Of a DNA stretch of 34,268 bases, positions 1 through 13,300 are shown in pieces. Within the stretch, counting starts at the first letter, position 1; every line of letters starts with the position of its first letter. The translations under genes and the position numbers were made by a program. This stretch comes from Chromera velia (Eukaryota; Sar; Chromeraceae): NCBI GenBank assembly GCA_018398765.1, contig JAHBMJ010000133.1:22501-56768 (forward strand). Reading direction: 5' to 3'. The notes under the pieces are model-generated. The model worked only from the letters and a program-made list of their open reading frames with translations. It searched no databases and was not told the origin of the DNA.

Positions 1-518
1 GGCTTTTTTTTTGCTTATAGTATGGCGAACCATATGTGTCCGAATGATGTCCGAATGCATGTGTCCGATACCTATATAGAAGTCTTGTCTTCTGGTTGTC
101 AGCCTGCATGAGTTCTCCGGAAGCAGCAGATTTGTTATTAATCTTTTAAATACAATCAATGATGATTCGCGGGTTCAGAGAGTGACAAAAGACAAGGAGT
201 GCTCAGTGAATCACTCCCAGAGGATATGCCAACGCAGAGTGAGGACAAGAACGACACACAAAAAACAGAGGTTTTTCGAAGCAACAGAAAACTGCGAGCT
301 ACTGCATTTTCCTGTCTCCCTTGCCTCCACGTCTGTCGTGCACGCGAGAGGCACTTCGGAAAGTTGAGAAGGGGAGGGGAGGGAAGGGGAGGCTCTGGCT
401 GGTGCGGAGCGGTGTTGGCACAGATATATAGCAGACGGAAACTCGCACCGAGAGGCAACATTGTTGTGCTGTGTCGCGCGACTTTCTTCTTTTTGCACTT
501 GGGCAGACTGCCACAAAA
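1..518. other. Upstream region of first gene
   Basis: No convincing exon. The first 60 bases carry three nearby copies of TGTCCGA. A TATATA-like stretch lies near 424-430, about 90 bp before the first ATG of the plus-strand gene, followed by a pyrimidine-rich run. It could be a core promoter, but this is weak evidence. The ORFs on both strands overlap each other and look like chance. Confidence 0.4.
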
Positions 519-3500
519 ATGGACGAAAAAGAATGCACTGTTGGCCCCTTGGTGAGGTAAGTGAAGAAAGATCGAAAGCGGTCAGGTGTTGAGGGATGTT
601 TCTTCTCCCGTCGGTTCGATGCCTTCATACTCATGTTCTGCAACACCTCAAAGACTGCAAACGGGTGCATCGATCTTTCATGCATGCATGGCCCTGCGGT
701 CGCATCTTCTTTTCCGGCGTCAAACTTCTGAGTCGAATTTCATGGACCCTGATCCCCTTCTGGTATATTTCTGCAGGAGACACAATCCAAGGCATGCAGC
801 CTCCCGCAAAGAAGGAGGTCGGTCGATGGAGAGCTGTATATTGTTTCTGTCGGGCATGCACCAGTTGAGATGTGAAGACAGAAGCTGAAGAGAGGTTTGA
901 TTCCCGACAGTCTTTCCTCTCCCCGTGACGGGTTTATGCTGGCAGGCAGACGGGATCAATGATTTCCTTGTGACTCTTTGCGCAGGTGACCTCTGGCGTG
1001 GCGTCTTCATCTGCTGGCTTGCGTGGTGCTGCCTCTGCTCGTCTTCCGGGAGTCCTTCCTGGAGAGAAGGAGGATGCCGAAGGAAAAGGAGAAGGGGAGA
1101 CGAGAGAGAAGAAGAAAAAGAAAAAGGAAAGAAAGAAAGAAAGAGCGCCCGGCCCGACTGACAGCCTGTCTGCCTCTGGTTCTGTCTCTGCTGCAGGGCC
1201 TCCCCGTTCCAGAAGGGGAAGACGAGGAAGATGAGGAGGCAGCTAGGGGAAGAAGGGGACTCAGGAGTCAAGAGAGAGAAGAAGAAAAAGAAGGATAAGG
1301 AGAGTCGCACCGACGGTGTCATCCTTCCCCCACTGGCCGCACATGAGCAGCCTCAGAAGGAAAAGGAGGGAGGGAGGGAGGGACAGCGAGAGACGGGGGG
1401 AGAAAGAGTGTCGTCCTCTGCCGCCTCAGAAGGGCAGCAAGAAGAGAAACAGAGAGACGGAAGAGGAGAGGGATGAGGAGGTCGAGGCTGTCCCCCCGTC
1501 CCCCAACACAAAAAAACAGGTCTGTCACTCAGCTGCCCCCCATTGAAATTTTTTTCTTTTCCTACATGAAGAAAAAGGCAGATCCGCGTGTATGGATAGG
1601 CGTGGTGCTGGCTGTATGAGTGCCTTCCTTTTTTTCGGGACGTGTCGTCCTCCACATGTTGCAAGACGTTGTGTGTCTTTCTCGTCAACAATCTGTTTCG
1701 CTTCCTTTTTCCTCTCCGGCATTTTCTTCCTTGCTGTAACTGTCTGGGGTGGCCTCTTGACAATTATGCCCACCTGCCCGTCTGTCTCTGTCTCTTTCTC
1801 TTTCTCTCGGCTCGGAAATCTTAAGCCTCTTCGTGCTCTTGGCGTGAATCTGAAAAGGGCCTGACTCCTTTATCATCCCCTGCATTTGCGACTGCGTGTG
1901 CAGAGGATAACTTTATCTTCTGAGGAGGCCCAAGAAAAAATTCAGGTGAGCGTTCAATATTCTCTCATTTCTCTTTCGTTCATTTCTGTCGCCGCGGCAT
2001 GAATTCGAGAGTCATTGTCCAAAGCAGTGAGAAGAGAGACGGAGCGGCATGTGCAGCTGGGAGGGCATAAGCAGCAAGCGAGAAAGGTTGGCAGCTGGGA
2101 GGGACGGGAGGGCAACAGCCTGTCGGCTCTGTCCCAAAATTTTCTCTCTTTCCATACGTCTCTTCCCTTAGTTAATCTAACCGTTTTTTCATCCGGTGCC
2201 GTCCCCTTTCATCTCCTTTTCACTTCATTTCTCTTGGTTGTTGTTTGTCAGGAGGCACGGGAGGGCCTTTTTTAAAAAAGAGACGAAAGCTGTCCCCACA
2301 GGTCTTTCTTTCCTCACATTTTCTTTCCCTCTCGATCTCGTGCACCCTCTTGTCCCCNNNNNNNNNNNNNNNNNNNNNNNNNNNNNNNNNNNNNNNNNNN
2401 NNNNNNNNNNNNNNNNNNNNNNNNNNNNNNNNNNNNNNNNNNNNNNNNNNNNNNNNNNNNNNNNNNNNNNNNNNNNNNNNNNNNNNNNNNNNNNNNNNNN
2501 NNNNNNNNNNNNNNNNNNNNNNNNNNNNNNNNNNNNNNNNNNNNNNNNNNNNNNNNNNNNNNNNNNNNNNNNNNNNNNNNNNNNNNNNNNNNNNNNNNNN
2601 NNNNNNNNNNNNNNNNNNNNNNNNNNNNNNNNNNNNNNNNNNNNNNNCCCTTCTCTCTCTCTCTCTCTCTCTCTCTATGTGTGTGTGTGTATGTGTGTCG
2701 TTTGGATGAACTGCAGGGAATTGAAAAAAGGAGGAGAAAGCCGCTTCGCCGCGCCGCTTTCAAGTGTCAGCCCAAGAAGCCTGTGAAGAAACAGTCTCAT
2801 CCGATTCGATTCGCACTCCCGTCTCTCTGGGTAGGCGGACAGTTTCTGATGTCCGAATAAATCGAAGGAGGAAGGAGTACCTTGTCAGTAGGGGGGATTC
2901 GGTGAGTGGACAGTGGCGACCTCTGGAGAAGTTAAAGGCGCACTTCCCTCTTCTCCGCAAGTTTCACAGAACGAACCGCATCCCTGTGCCTCCCCAGGTC
3001 GTCTCAGATTGGACGGTCCGATCAATAATTGTCCATTTTGCCTCCTCTTTCCTTCCGTTTTCGCTCCTCTCACACACATGCCCCCGAGAAGGCAAGTCGT
3101 CCGGCTTTTGGCTCTGGCTGTCTTGCATTCTCTTGTGCTGTTGCATAGAGCAGTGACGGACTCACTGATTTGCAGATTTTGTTATGGGACTGCCGTGTCT
3201 TTCCACCGGATGCTGCTAAACCGCCCCTTTTGATCCGTTTCTGAGCAGAGTCGGCCTGTCTGCACTGTCCCTTACGGTACCTTTGCGCCATCCGAAAGAC
3301 ACGAATGGGAACGGCCACCTTTTGACAATGTGCTTTCACTTCTGCTATCAACTTGATTTGTCCCTGTCTGTGTCTATGCAGAGACCTGTCAGTGTGGTGG
3401 ACTACTTTGCGGGTCCACAGGGCAGGATGCACGAAACGCAGGTCTGTCTGTCCGCGTCCATGCATGTGTCTTTCTTTCCTTCCGGCCGGTCGTGTTAGGC

Positions 3501-4627
3501 CTGCTCGGTCTCTTTTGGCGTGTCTGTCTCTGTGTCTCTCTCGCCGACCGCACTGCGCAGGCGGAGCAGCTGCATGGTGGTTTGTCGTCGGTGTTCCGCG
3601 CGTTTTGACTCGATCCCAAATTTGGGGTCCATGCAGGCCTTGCTTAGTTGCTCAGTCGGTGTACTGGTGTGCGTGCGTGCACTGAGAAGTCGATGATTAG
3701 ACCGAGGGGGGCAGAATGCGCTGGTGTTCCCTTTTCTTTCAACTCCTCCATCCATCCATCCATGCAGGTTCGGGTGCAATGGAACTAGGAGTCTCTCAAA
3801 GAGGAGCTCCTTCTCGGAGGAAACGAGTGGATGACGATCTCCAGTCTGTTCTCGTCGTTCCCTGACGCCCTCGATCCGGTCGTTGCGTACACAAGGTCAC
3901 AAGGAGTCAGGCTGCCGGGGCTGTATGATGTGATGGTGGGTCCTTCGGGAGGGCCGGGGAAGAGCTAAAAGTCCGTGCTGGCGTTTTTGTTTCAACTTTT
4001 CTCGTATCTGTTTGATGGCGTTGTTTGACTGACATCCGTCAAGCATTCACTGAAGACTTAGAAACGCTTAGAAAGGAGCTGGCCGGATCGAAGAATTAAA
4101 GCACTGACGTCCTGATGCTGTGACAAAAGGTAGACGGAGGACAGTGTCCCCGTAAGCGTAGGTAGACGGATAATTGACTGTAACTTTTGGCCGCTCAGTG
4201 GATTCTTTATGCTTCTCCGCCCTCTTTCCTTCCCACCGCAATACTGCTTGCAGAATCCTACAAAGATTCAGGTCAGGAAGAAGAGGTTGTTTCTTTCTTC
4301 TTGCTGATCTTGCTGTTGTTGAGACGGGGAATTGGAGATGGATTAGGAATGACAGCCCCGCTTGCATGCATCCTTCTCTACATTCATTTTCGGCCTCATT
4401 AGTCTTCACCTTCGAAGTGTCCTGCTCTATTTTTTTCATTACCTGCTCCGCGATTGAGGGCGAGCATTCATGACAAGAATCAAACAGAAATGCAGGCATT
4501 CCTTCTCGATCTCGATCTCTCTTAGATTTTGTTCATTTCTTTCCTCTCTGTTGATGTCTGTGCTAAGGAACTGCAGGAGGGAACATCCAGCCACACCTCC
4601 ACGAACTACTACGAAGAAAATTGGTAA
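519..4627 (+). CDS. Multi-exon gene, unrecognised basic protein
   Basis: I do not recognise the product. The ATG at 519 opens a short exon ending at 556 on a GTAAGT donor. Supported exons downstream are 1904-1945, 2717-2830, 2914-2997, 3176-3196, 3249-3329, 3382-3441, 3561-3590, 3789-3935, 4254-4271 and 4577-4627 (TAA). From 2717 on, every junction is phase 0. Exon structure between 777 and about 1500 is unresolved: several K/E/R-rich frames overlap (777-817, 986-1190, 1197-1470). The 290-N gap may hide further exons. The protein starts MDEKECTVGPLV, has a very basic middle (GIEKRRRKPLRRAAFK), a more globular C-terminal part (SLKEELLLGGNEWMTISSLF) and ends TNYYEENW. The basic region suggests a nuclear or nucleolar protein (inference). 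An alternative unspliced frame at 2764-2997 looks faintly chromo-domain-like. The 18-30 nt exons are plausible but need transcript support. Confidence 0.6.
2358..2647. other. Assembly gap, 290 N
   Basis: A run of N lies inside an intron or exon of the first gene. It is followed at once by a (CT)n then (GT)n tract (about 2651-2698), so a microsatellite probably broke the assembly. Coding sequence may be missing between the exons at 1904-1945 and 2717-2830. Confidence 0.99.
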
Positions 4628-5823
4628 AAATTGGGTCTAGCTAGAAGAGAAGATCAGTGGATCGATAATGCTTTCAATACCAATCATCCAGATGACGTAA
4701 AGTTTATTTGTCAGCATTGTTATTATGTGCAGAAGCATGAAGCTTAAATATTAACATGCATGCCTCTATTCAGCCCGCCTCGTACAAAGCTTAACTTTAA
4801 AATTTTATTATCATAATTTTATGTATTTTGACCGAATCATAGCATAACATAAGATAGGATTAATGTTTTGAGGATTTGCCTCCTGCCTCAATCATTTGGC
4901 CCCAATGCCGAGCGCTCGACGTGCGGCGTCCAAGAAAAGCGTATACATGCGTGAGACCTTCCTGGCCAACCAGCACAGGCCAAAAGACCTGTGCCGCAAA
5001 CTGTTTACATGCTTGGTAATCAATCAATTACTATCAAATTAGTATTAATATATATTGCTGTTAGGATAGGATACGATTTCTGTTCCGGGTGCCCCCCGCA
5101 GTGCATTGCCCAGAAAAGGCTTGTTTGTACTATAAAATGTAAAAGCTGATCGACGTTTGTATTTTTAGTTTCACTTGACTATGACTATATGATGCGCCAT
5201 CGTTATTTATATCGAGAGCTAGCTGGATACTTCTAATGTTAGTAAACAAGGAAAAGATGTTTCACTTCCGAATTAACCTTTTAAATTTTAAATGATCCCA
5301 AATCATATCATCCAAATAACTAATATAAACAATCAATCAATCAATTAACTTAATTCTAGCTACATTTAAATTAACTTTTTCTAGAGCTTTTTGGAGATAA
5401 ACATTCATAAGAGCATCCAAGTAGACGTTCAATTAATGAGTTTTTGTATGAATATCTATGTCACTGTCACATATTGATTCATCAACACTAATTAACACAA
5501 AGGCTGACAAAGCACGATTCTACACGAAACTCCGAATATGTGCACAAGCAAGTTTATCAACAAATTTTGTAACAATTTATTTAGGAGGTGAAGCCGTATG
5601 CATGTGTACCCGCCCGCTCTCCCTTGTAGTACCCCCCCTCGCCTCATCTCCCTCTACCTTGCTGAGAAAAGGACAAAAAGACAACCACACTTGCATGCAG
5701 GCCATCAAAAGAACCCCACCCCGTTCAAACCCCCTTCAGGGTCTTCTTCTTCAGTCCCCTCCCTTGAACGATATCTTTCCTTCATTCCCCTTCCCTCAAA
5801 CCCGAGCTTCCTTCTTCTCCCTT
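4628..5823. other. AT-rich convergent intergenic island
   Basis: This lies between the stop codons of two converging genes. From about 4640 to 5590 the base composition falls sharply to AT-rich, with many TTAATTAA-like words, unlike the GC-balanced flanks. A GC-richer patch at 4900-5010 is a diverged copy of a repeat also found at 24441-24590. The open frame across 5458-6126 runs into the antisense of the helicase's last exon and is not taken as a gene. From 5590 the sequence is C/T-rich on the plus strand, the likely 3' UTR of the helicase. Confidence 0.6.
4900..5010 (+). repeat. Dispersed repeat copy 1 with hairpin
   Basis: A GC-richer patch in the AT-rich island matches, after gaps, the reverse complement of 24441-24590. 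Shared blocks are CCCCAATGCC at one end and CCTGTGCCGCAAAC followed by GTTTAC at the other. A seven-base stem GCACAGG (4973-4979) / CCTGTGC (4988-4994) is present in both copies, with different loops. Class unknown: it could be a relic of a transposon or a structured RNA-derived repeat. Confidence 0.5.
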
Positions 5824-7513
5824 TCACATTCTCTGCTGTTGCACCTGACTCAACAAATCCACCGCCCGCACCCGCACGCCCCTGCTCTCCACCCATCGCA
5901 TCCAAGGTCCCCAATGAGTCATGTCCTGGCTGCAATCACAAAGAAACACACAGGGAGGGAAGCCAGGGGGATGCACAAAGAACAGAAGGTTGAGGAATGC
6001 ATTGAATCCCCCCCAAAGGTTTGTTGCCGCTTCTCGTCTTATTATGGCGATTCTTCCCGATGCACCATCACTTCCCGCACTGTATGCAGAGAAGACAAAG
6101 CGACAAATGCGAAGAGGTCAGAGTAATGGAGAGAGACGAAGTGATGCACGCGAGCAACCAACTAGCGAAAAAGTACGCGCACACATGTGCGAAGGGAGCG
6201 CGTGTGCAATCCTGCGAGGAGCCTGTCCAAAGAAAACTGCGGACATTATGTGGAAAGCGTTACGGAGAAAAACAAAAACAAGGCGATCGATCGATGGTCA
6301 AATGATAACATGGGACGGAGGGACAAACGAGGAAAACGTACAGCTTTGACAGCCTCCCTACCTACCGCATGTAGCCTGCACATCCTCAAGCAATAAGATT
6401 CCTTTCATTTTCCTTCCAACAGACCTCAGGGTGTTTCCGTCCCCTACAACGATCAGGCCTCTCTTTGCTCTCGTCAGCATCACGTTCATACGACGGGGGT
6501 CGGAGAGGAATCCGATCTCTCCCTGCAAGGCAGAAAGAAGAAACAGAGGTCAGGACAGAGGAAGGGAGAAAGATGCTATCTGCTTACATATTCAGCGTTC
6601 TCTTTCTCGCACAAGAACGAAAAAGAAGAGCGCCAGCATGCACAAGTAGCAAAAAGGACAAACCGAGAGCCGACAGTAGCCGGGTCTAGAGTCGCGTTTC
6701 CTTTATACCGCATTGAATCCATACGGCATGCAAGAGAAATAGAGAGGCCGACAGAAAAGGAACCTCACAGGGAGGGGAAAGAAGGAAACCAAACGATCCA
6801 TCGATTCTTCATTCCATTCCATTCCCTTCCAGCCCCGTCACCCCATCCCCCTCCAAGCACTTCACATCACTCACCCTCGAATTGGAACGCACAGCAGAGA
6901 AGATGATCAGGTCTCTCTCCATGCCCTGCATCCATCCATCCATCCATCCATCCATCCATTGAGGTCGGTTCTCGAGATTCTCATTGCAACAGCTATCTGT
7001 TCTCGGTTTTACCGTCTCTATACTTTCTCTCTGACGTACACAAATACATACACGTACAAACTTTGTCTCTCTTTTTGTCCTACTTTAGGAAGTGCATGAG
7101 GAGTCCAGATTGAAGAGACGAAAGGCCGGACGGAACAAAAGGGATGGTCAGATAGACAATGAAAGAAAAAGGTGTCGCTGGAGATGATGAAAGAGGTCCG
7201 TTGCCTCCACTGTAGAGGCAAAGGTGTCTTCTTGATAGCACTTTCCAGTGCGTTGTACACTCCAAAATGTATCAGAACCCCCAGCCTCTACGGGAATGAA
7301 GACAAGATAGAAAGACAGAACCACTGACGGACAGACAGATAGACCGACCTGAAATCCGTCAACTGTGTCGACAGAAATTGGACCCGTCATGGAGTTCTCC
7401 TGCGACTCAACAGAGTTGACGCAAATAGACAGACAGACACTGGTCAAAAAGCAGAAAATTTCAACGACTACGAACGAGAAAAGAAAGACAGACAGATACG
7501 TACACACAGAGAG

Positions 7514-7551
<38 letters not shown>

Positions 7552-9541
7552 GGGGAGAGAGAGGGGGAGAGAGAGAGTGAGGAAAGAAAGAGACACAGCC
7601 CGACCAACCCAACAGACTCACCACACGATCCCTGACGACCCTCTGCACCCGTCTCTTCTGGGCGTCATATGCCGTCAGGACTCCCACTTGGGACGCAGAG
7701 ACGGGAAAGCTCTGGGGCCACTGCGGCCCCCCCCCAAGGATTGCCCAAAGGATTGTGGCGACGACCTCGGCTTCCCTGCAGGGGGTGGGTGGCCAGGTGA
7801 GAAGGGGTGAGGAGGGGAGGGAAAATGAGAGCGACAGAAAGCGACAAGTGAAGCCTTTCTCCCCTTCTTGCACACCATCCAAGCCGTCAATCCCCATGTC
7901 CTGTCCTGTTTCTTTGTCTCCTCTCTGTAGCGCCCCCCCATGCAGCCAGCCGATGAAGAAAGAATTCAAGTCAACGACCCAAACAGCCAAAGAAGGAGGA
8001 TCAGAGCAAGCTGACTGATCAACCGACCTCAAGTTCACTCTCGACGTCCCTGCCGCCTCCTCGAACCCCTCTCCCATCATTCCCATATCGGCAGGGGACG
8101 CATCAACAAAACAGACCCGGCAGTTCGGGTGGGGCCAGGGGAAACCGGAGACCGGGGGTCGCAGGTGGTCAGGCACTGCATGCAGTCATCAAGGCAGGAA
8201 GAAATAAATAAATGAATGAATGAGTGAATGAATGAATAGAGAGAGAAAGAGTCCATTGCAGGAGAAGATATTCAGGAAGGAAAACGCCGCCGAGAAAAAA
8301 TGATGACTACAAAACCATCAATTCCCGTCTCTCTCTGCCAGCAGTCACAGGCATCACATGCAGCAGCACGGCGAGAAACCGAGACATGGAGGGAGTGAGT
8401 CGATTTCCATTGAGTTCTGTCTTCTTTCTCTTTCGTTCTCTTTGCTCGTCGATCAGCATTTCGGATTGTGCCTTTTTCGAGTCTGAAGCGGACGTGAGTG
8501 TCACACAGACCGACGAATGAAGAGGGAACCTCGTTTCGTCTCTTTGAATGTCTCTCTGCACTGCCACGAGATAGATGAGAGACATGCTGACTGACCTTCA
8601 TCGTCAATGATCCCTGCGTAGAAGTGGTGGTTGGGGAACTCCTGCACCCACGCACGCAGACACACAGACACGATGAGAGACAAACAAAAGGCATTCTGGC
8701 ACTGATTCACTCACTCAATTTTACGTGCTTCTTCAGTCACTCTCTCAATCAGATACTTCAGCTTTCATTGCAGGGATATGTTGAGATGGGCGATTGAAGC
8801 ACATCCTAGCTGACACAGGCAGGCCAGAAGCACATATGGATCTCTCCATGCAGAAAGAGATGGATGGATAGGCAGATAAGAAAGAAAGAGTGAAAAAATG
8901 ACTACAACTCAAAGGACACAGCTCAGCTAGATCTCCCTTCAGTCAGGCATTATTCACTGCATAGAGATCACAAGGAAGGAATCAAGACAAGAAGTCGACC
9001 CCCATCTGAGAACTCAAACCCCGTCTCTCTGAAAGACACATGGAGGAGTCAACGGTCAGTTTAACCCAGACCCCCCCCCCNCCCACACGCGCAAACGATT
9101 TATATTCTTGATTGCTTGCTCTGACCGAGATCGACGGGTGCATTCTTCTTTGAACGTCCAGCACGTGCAGAGGCGCCGCCCTGCTGGTCACAAGCCGCTC
9201 GAACAAGGAGATGTCCAGACCTCTCAGGGCTGCCTCTTGGTCCAAGATCGTGGGGGGCAGCTGCTTGTGGTCCCCGATGAGAACCACGCGGTCTGCCTGG
9301 TGTCCCAGGGCTACCAGGTTCTTCGGCTCTGAAGGCAAAGAAAAGAAAGAAGTGCATCTTTCGAGTTTGGACCAGTCGTCGATCTTCTTCTTATCGCTTG
9401 CTTGAAAAGAAACGCAATACATTTATTTGCGGTCTGTGTGAAGACCATCCAGATTCCCCCCCCACCCCTCCCCCCTCGGGCGCGCTCGCAGCCGATGAAG
9501 CGAAACAGACGGCCGATAACCGATGCACCACAACACACACA

Positions 9542-9581
<40 letters not shown>

Positions 9582-9811
9582 TCCAAAATGCCACAGAGAG
9601 GGGAGCCTAGAAAGAGGGGAGAAGGCGCCATCTTTGTATCACACCCACTGGGTGGTTCATCGAAATTCAACCAGACGTTCACTCACTGAGTCAGTCACCC
9701 ACTCACCGATGGACTGGGTACACTCATCGATTATCACACGTTCGAACACGTACTCCTCCAAGAGCTCATGCCCAGCCCTGCACGAATTGGAGCAGAAACA
9801 AAGAAAGAAAC

Positions 9812-9842
<31 letters not shown>

Positions 9843-9971
9843 GAAAGACAGACAGACAGACAGAAAGAAAGAAAGAAAGAAAGAAGGAAACAAAGAAAGA
9901 AAGGAAACAAAGAAAGAAAGAAAGAAAGAAGGAAAGAAAGAAAGAAAGAAAGAAAGAAAGAAGGAAAGAAA

Positions 9972-10007
<36 letters not shown>

Positions 10008-10060
10008 GGAAACAAAGAAAGAAAGAAAGAAAGAAAAGAAAGAAAGAAAGAAAGAAAGAA

Positions 10061-10092
<32 letters not shown>

Positions 10093-10099
10093 GAGGAAG

Positions 10100-10154
<55 letters not shown>

Positions 10155-10283
10155 AAGAAAGGAAGGAAGAAAAGAAAGAAAGAAAGAAAGAAAGAAAGAA
10201 GGAAACAAAGAAAGGAAACAAAGAAAGAAAGAAAGAAAGAAAGAAGGAAACAAAGAAAGAAAGGAAACAAAGAAAGAAAGAGA

Positions 10284-10365
<82 letters not shown>

Positions 10366-13300
10366 AAGAAAGAAAGGAAAGAAAGAAAGAAAGACAGACA
10401 GACAGACAGACAGAGACAGAGAGACAGAAAGAACATTCCAGAGGAAGGAAGCTTCATTCAAGTGCCTGCAGGAGAGATGTGCCTGCAGGAGAGATGAACT
10501 GTCTCCCTTCTCTTTCTGGCAAAAACGGAGACGAAGACCGAAAAGAGAGAGACACACACTTCTGTGCGGAACGCAGCGTCAGCCCGTTCATCAATCCATT
10601 CACGATCTTCCGATACGATCCCCCCTCAATACAAAGTGACATCATCGAAGGCACCCTGCCGCCAGCCCACAAAAGAGAAACTCCAATCCCATCAACCGTG
10701 CAGACGTTGCTGCGACACCCCCCGCACACACCCAAACCCACCCGATGCACGTAGAAATGATCACGTCGTTCCTCCTGAGCGCCTGCGGAGAGAGACCAAC
10801 AAAACAAGATATTTTATTTGACCAAACACCGGAAACCAAACCAAGAGAGACTCCGGAAATTACTTATAGGCCGGAAGCGGAAGCGCACTCCTTCTTTGCT
10901 GACGCCCAAACGAAGAGAAAGGAGGACAAAAACGTACTACTAGACCGAGTGAGTAACCACTCGTGTCCAGAGAAATGAAACGCCATCTCCCCTAGCTGAG
11001 ACAATCAATCGAAGTGCGCCCACCTACCTGGAACATCAGCTTCATTCTCTCTTGCGTTGCCTCTCTGAAGTGGCCCTGTGCCTTCAGGTCCATATACTGT
11101 GGAAATCCGGGGAGGTCTGCAGGAGGGAAACACGAGTACAGGTAGGCTTTGCTGATATGCTGCTGTAAGCACAGGAAACAGGCAACACCCTTCAACGAAA
11201 GAGCGTGACAAAGGAAATGTACAGATGTCCATTTTAGCGAAAAACAGAGGGAACTGCAATGTTCATTCGAAGCTCCTTGACACCAAGATACAAAGAAGGG
11301 ACCAGAACACCGGGCAAAAAACAAATGAAACACACCTGTGCGCTGACTCACTGACTGACAAAACTTTTCATTGCTGGAAGGAAGGTTTGGCTCTCATCTT
11401 TCTTCTGCATCACTTCTTTCGATCATGATCATACTGAGCAGCACGTTTGTGTGTTTGTTTGAAAACAACCCAGTTAGTTCACTCACTGTTTGCTCGACTC
11501 ACTCACGTTTGATGGCCTGCTCTTGAAGCTGGAGGTCCGACCCCGACCCGATCCTCACGGCCGGCACCCCTCTCTGCTGGAGGCCCAACATCAGGTTATC
11601 TGCCGCCACGTTGCTGTCGGCCACTGCGAGGATCTTCCTCCCAGGAGCCTCCCACCTCCAGCTAGCAATAATGGCACACGCTGTGTGGGTCTTCCCTGTG
11701 CCTGGAGGGCCCTGAATTAGCGTCAGACGGTTGCGCATTGCATACCGCACCGCCAGGTTCTGTGCGCGTGTGAGAGGTATGGGTGTGTGAATGCGAACAT
11801 TTCCCAGCGCACGATCCAACCCAGGCACCTCCAGGGCAACAACATCTGTCCTCTCGGGGGCCTGCTGGTGGCCTTCTGACGCACCGACTGCCCCCTGTGG
11901 CGGCATTTGTGGGGGTGCAGGACAGAGGGGAGGGAGGGCATTGATGGACGATAGACCCCCCTGAGGATGGAGGAATGCAGCAGAGCTGCTGCTGGAGGCG
12001 GAAGCCATGGGCGGAGGCGGGGCCTGAGGGAGGGGCGGGGGCGGGACATCTGTCTGGTAGCCCATGTGGGGCGCGCCTCCGTAGAGCGCCTGTTGGTGTG
12101 GCAGCTGTGGCGCTTGCGCCTGGTTCAACATGCCCGCCGCGTTCTGTGCATACCCGAGCGAGTTCTGCTGGGCCTGTAAGAGATTCGCGTCGAGTGCTGA
12201 GAAGCCAGTGGGCGCGACACCGGCAGGGGGGAGCTGCCTCGGCAGGGCTGTGGGACGTCCTGGGAAGGGAAGGGAAAGAGGCAGGCAAAAAGGGAAGGAG
12301 GGACTGTGAAGGAGGAAGCAGAGAAGACACGAAGACACAAAGAAAACAAGCGTACACAGAGACTCAAAGAACATGGTACTGATCGTTTCCATCTCCCATC
12401 ATTGATTGCTAAAAGGACTTCCGTTAAACTCGACTAAACCTCCGTTCGTTATGAACTCTCCAGATGACTCCTCGACAGGACGTATGGTCATCAAAGCTAC
12501 TGTGACGTTCATGAAGCACAAATTGATCCCGAAAGACAAAATCTCCTGCAGACAGAGAAACACTCGAAAGTGACTGACAGACTGACTAAAGGACAGACCG
12601 ACAGACCGACCATCAGGGGGCGTCCAGTCTGCAGGCCTTCTCCTTCCATGCAGACCTCCCCCTGGGGACCCTGCTGCGCCGTCCCCCTGCCCCCCCGTCT
12701 GCTGGTTTGGGGGGTTTCCGTTGGGTCCATTGGAGAAGAGGGCCTCGTTGGCCAACAGACAGGTGGCTACTGGAGACTTCCATTCGTTTACGTGACTCGA
12801 GAGGGAGTCGATGTCATGAGCATCGGGCTGGAATGCAAACTCGACCGCGTTCACACCGACAGAACGGCCTCCCTTCTCGTCTCCGTAGTGTTTTCCGTAA
12901 GCGGTTCGGGGCACAAAGAATGGGTGGGAGGGGAGGGGATCAAAGGCTCGGGAGGTGCCTTCTGTCATCTCTCCGTCTGCAGCGAGCAGGCGGGCCATCG
13001 GGTGCTGCGGGTGCATGAGGAGAAATCGGAGTTCTTTTGAGAATTTATAGGGGGGGGCTTTCTGTCGAGACGGGAATCTCCAAAAGGTGAGGGCCCGAAG
13101 AGCGTCAGTTGTGCGTTGAAAGATCAAAGCAGGGGCCAGATATGTCACCTCATACTCCCCCCCTTGACCGAATCCCTCAGGGGAACACTCTAGCGTTGAC
13201 GCACGCAGACTGAGGGTCAACGCTCCAGGAGCGTTATTGCACGAGACGATTTCGGCAACAAAAGAGGAACTGCTGGCTGAAGACGAACCGACGCCAGCGG

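Noticed and set aside
2764-2997. Chromo-domain-like unspliced frame (EYLV ... WRPLEKL)
   Set aside because: The similarity is short and the frame contains a strong GTGAGT donor. The phase-0 exons 2717-2830 and 2914-2997 fit the rest of the gene better. A CENP-C-type motif around the junction was also considered but key residues do not align.
5458-6126. 222-aa plus-strand open frame
   Set aside because: Its first part is AT-rich intergenic DNA and its second part is antisense to the helicase's terminal exon and 3' region; composition is low-complexity.
7018-7260. Candidate helicase exon reading [11 protein letters not shown] after VDGFQ
   Set aside because: A better exon at 6925-6875 gives [15 protein letters not shown], which matches motif V of the family in phase; the other would break the motif.
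9523-10754. Very long KERKKE and SFFLSF frames on both strands
   Set aside because: They are translations of the (GAAA)n tract, which has no stops in several frames. It lies within a well-supported intron.
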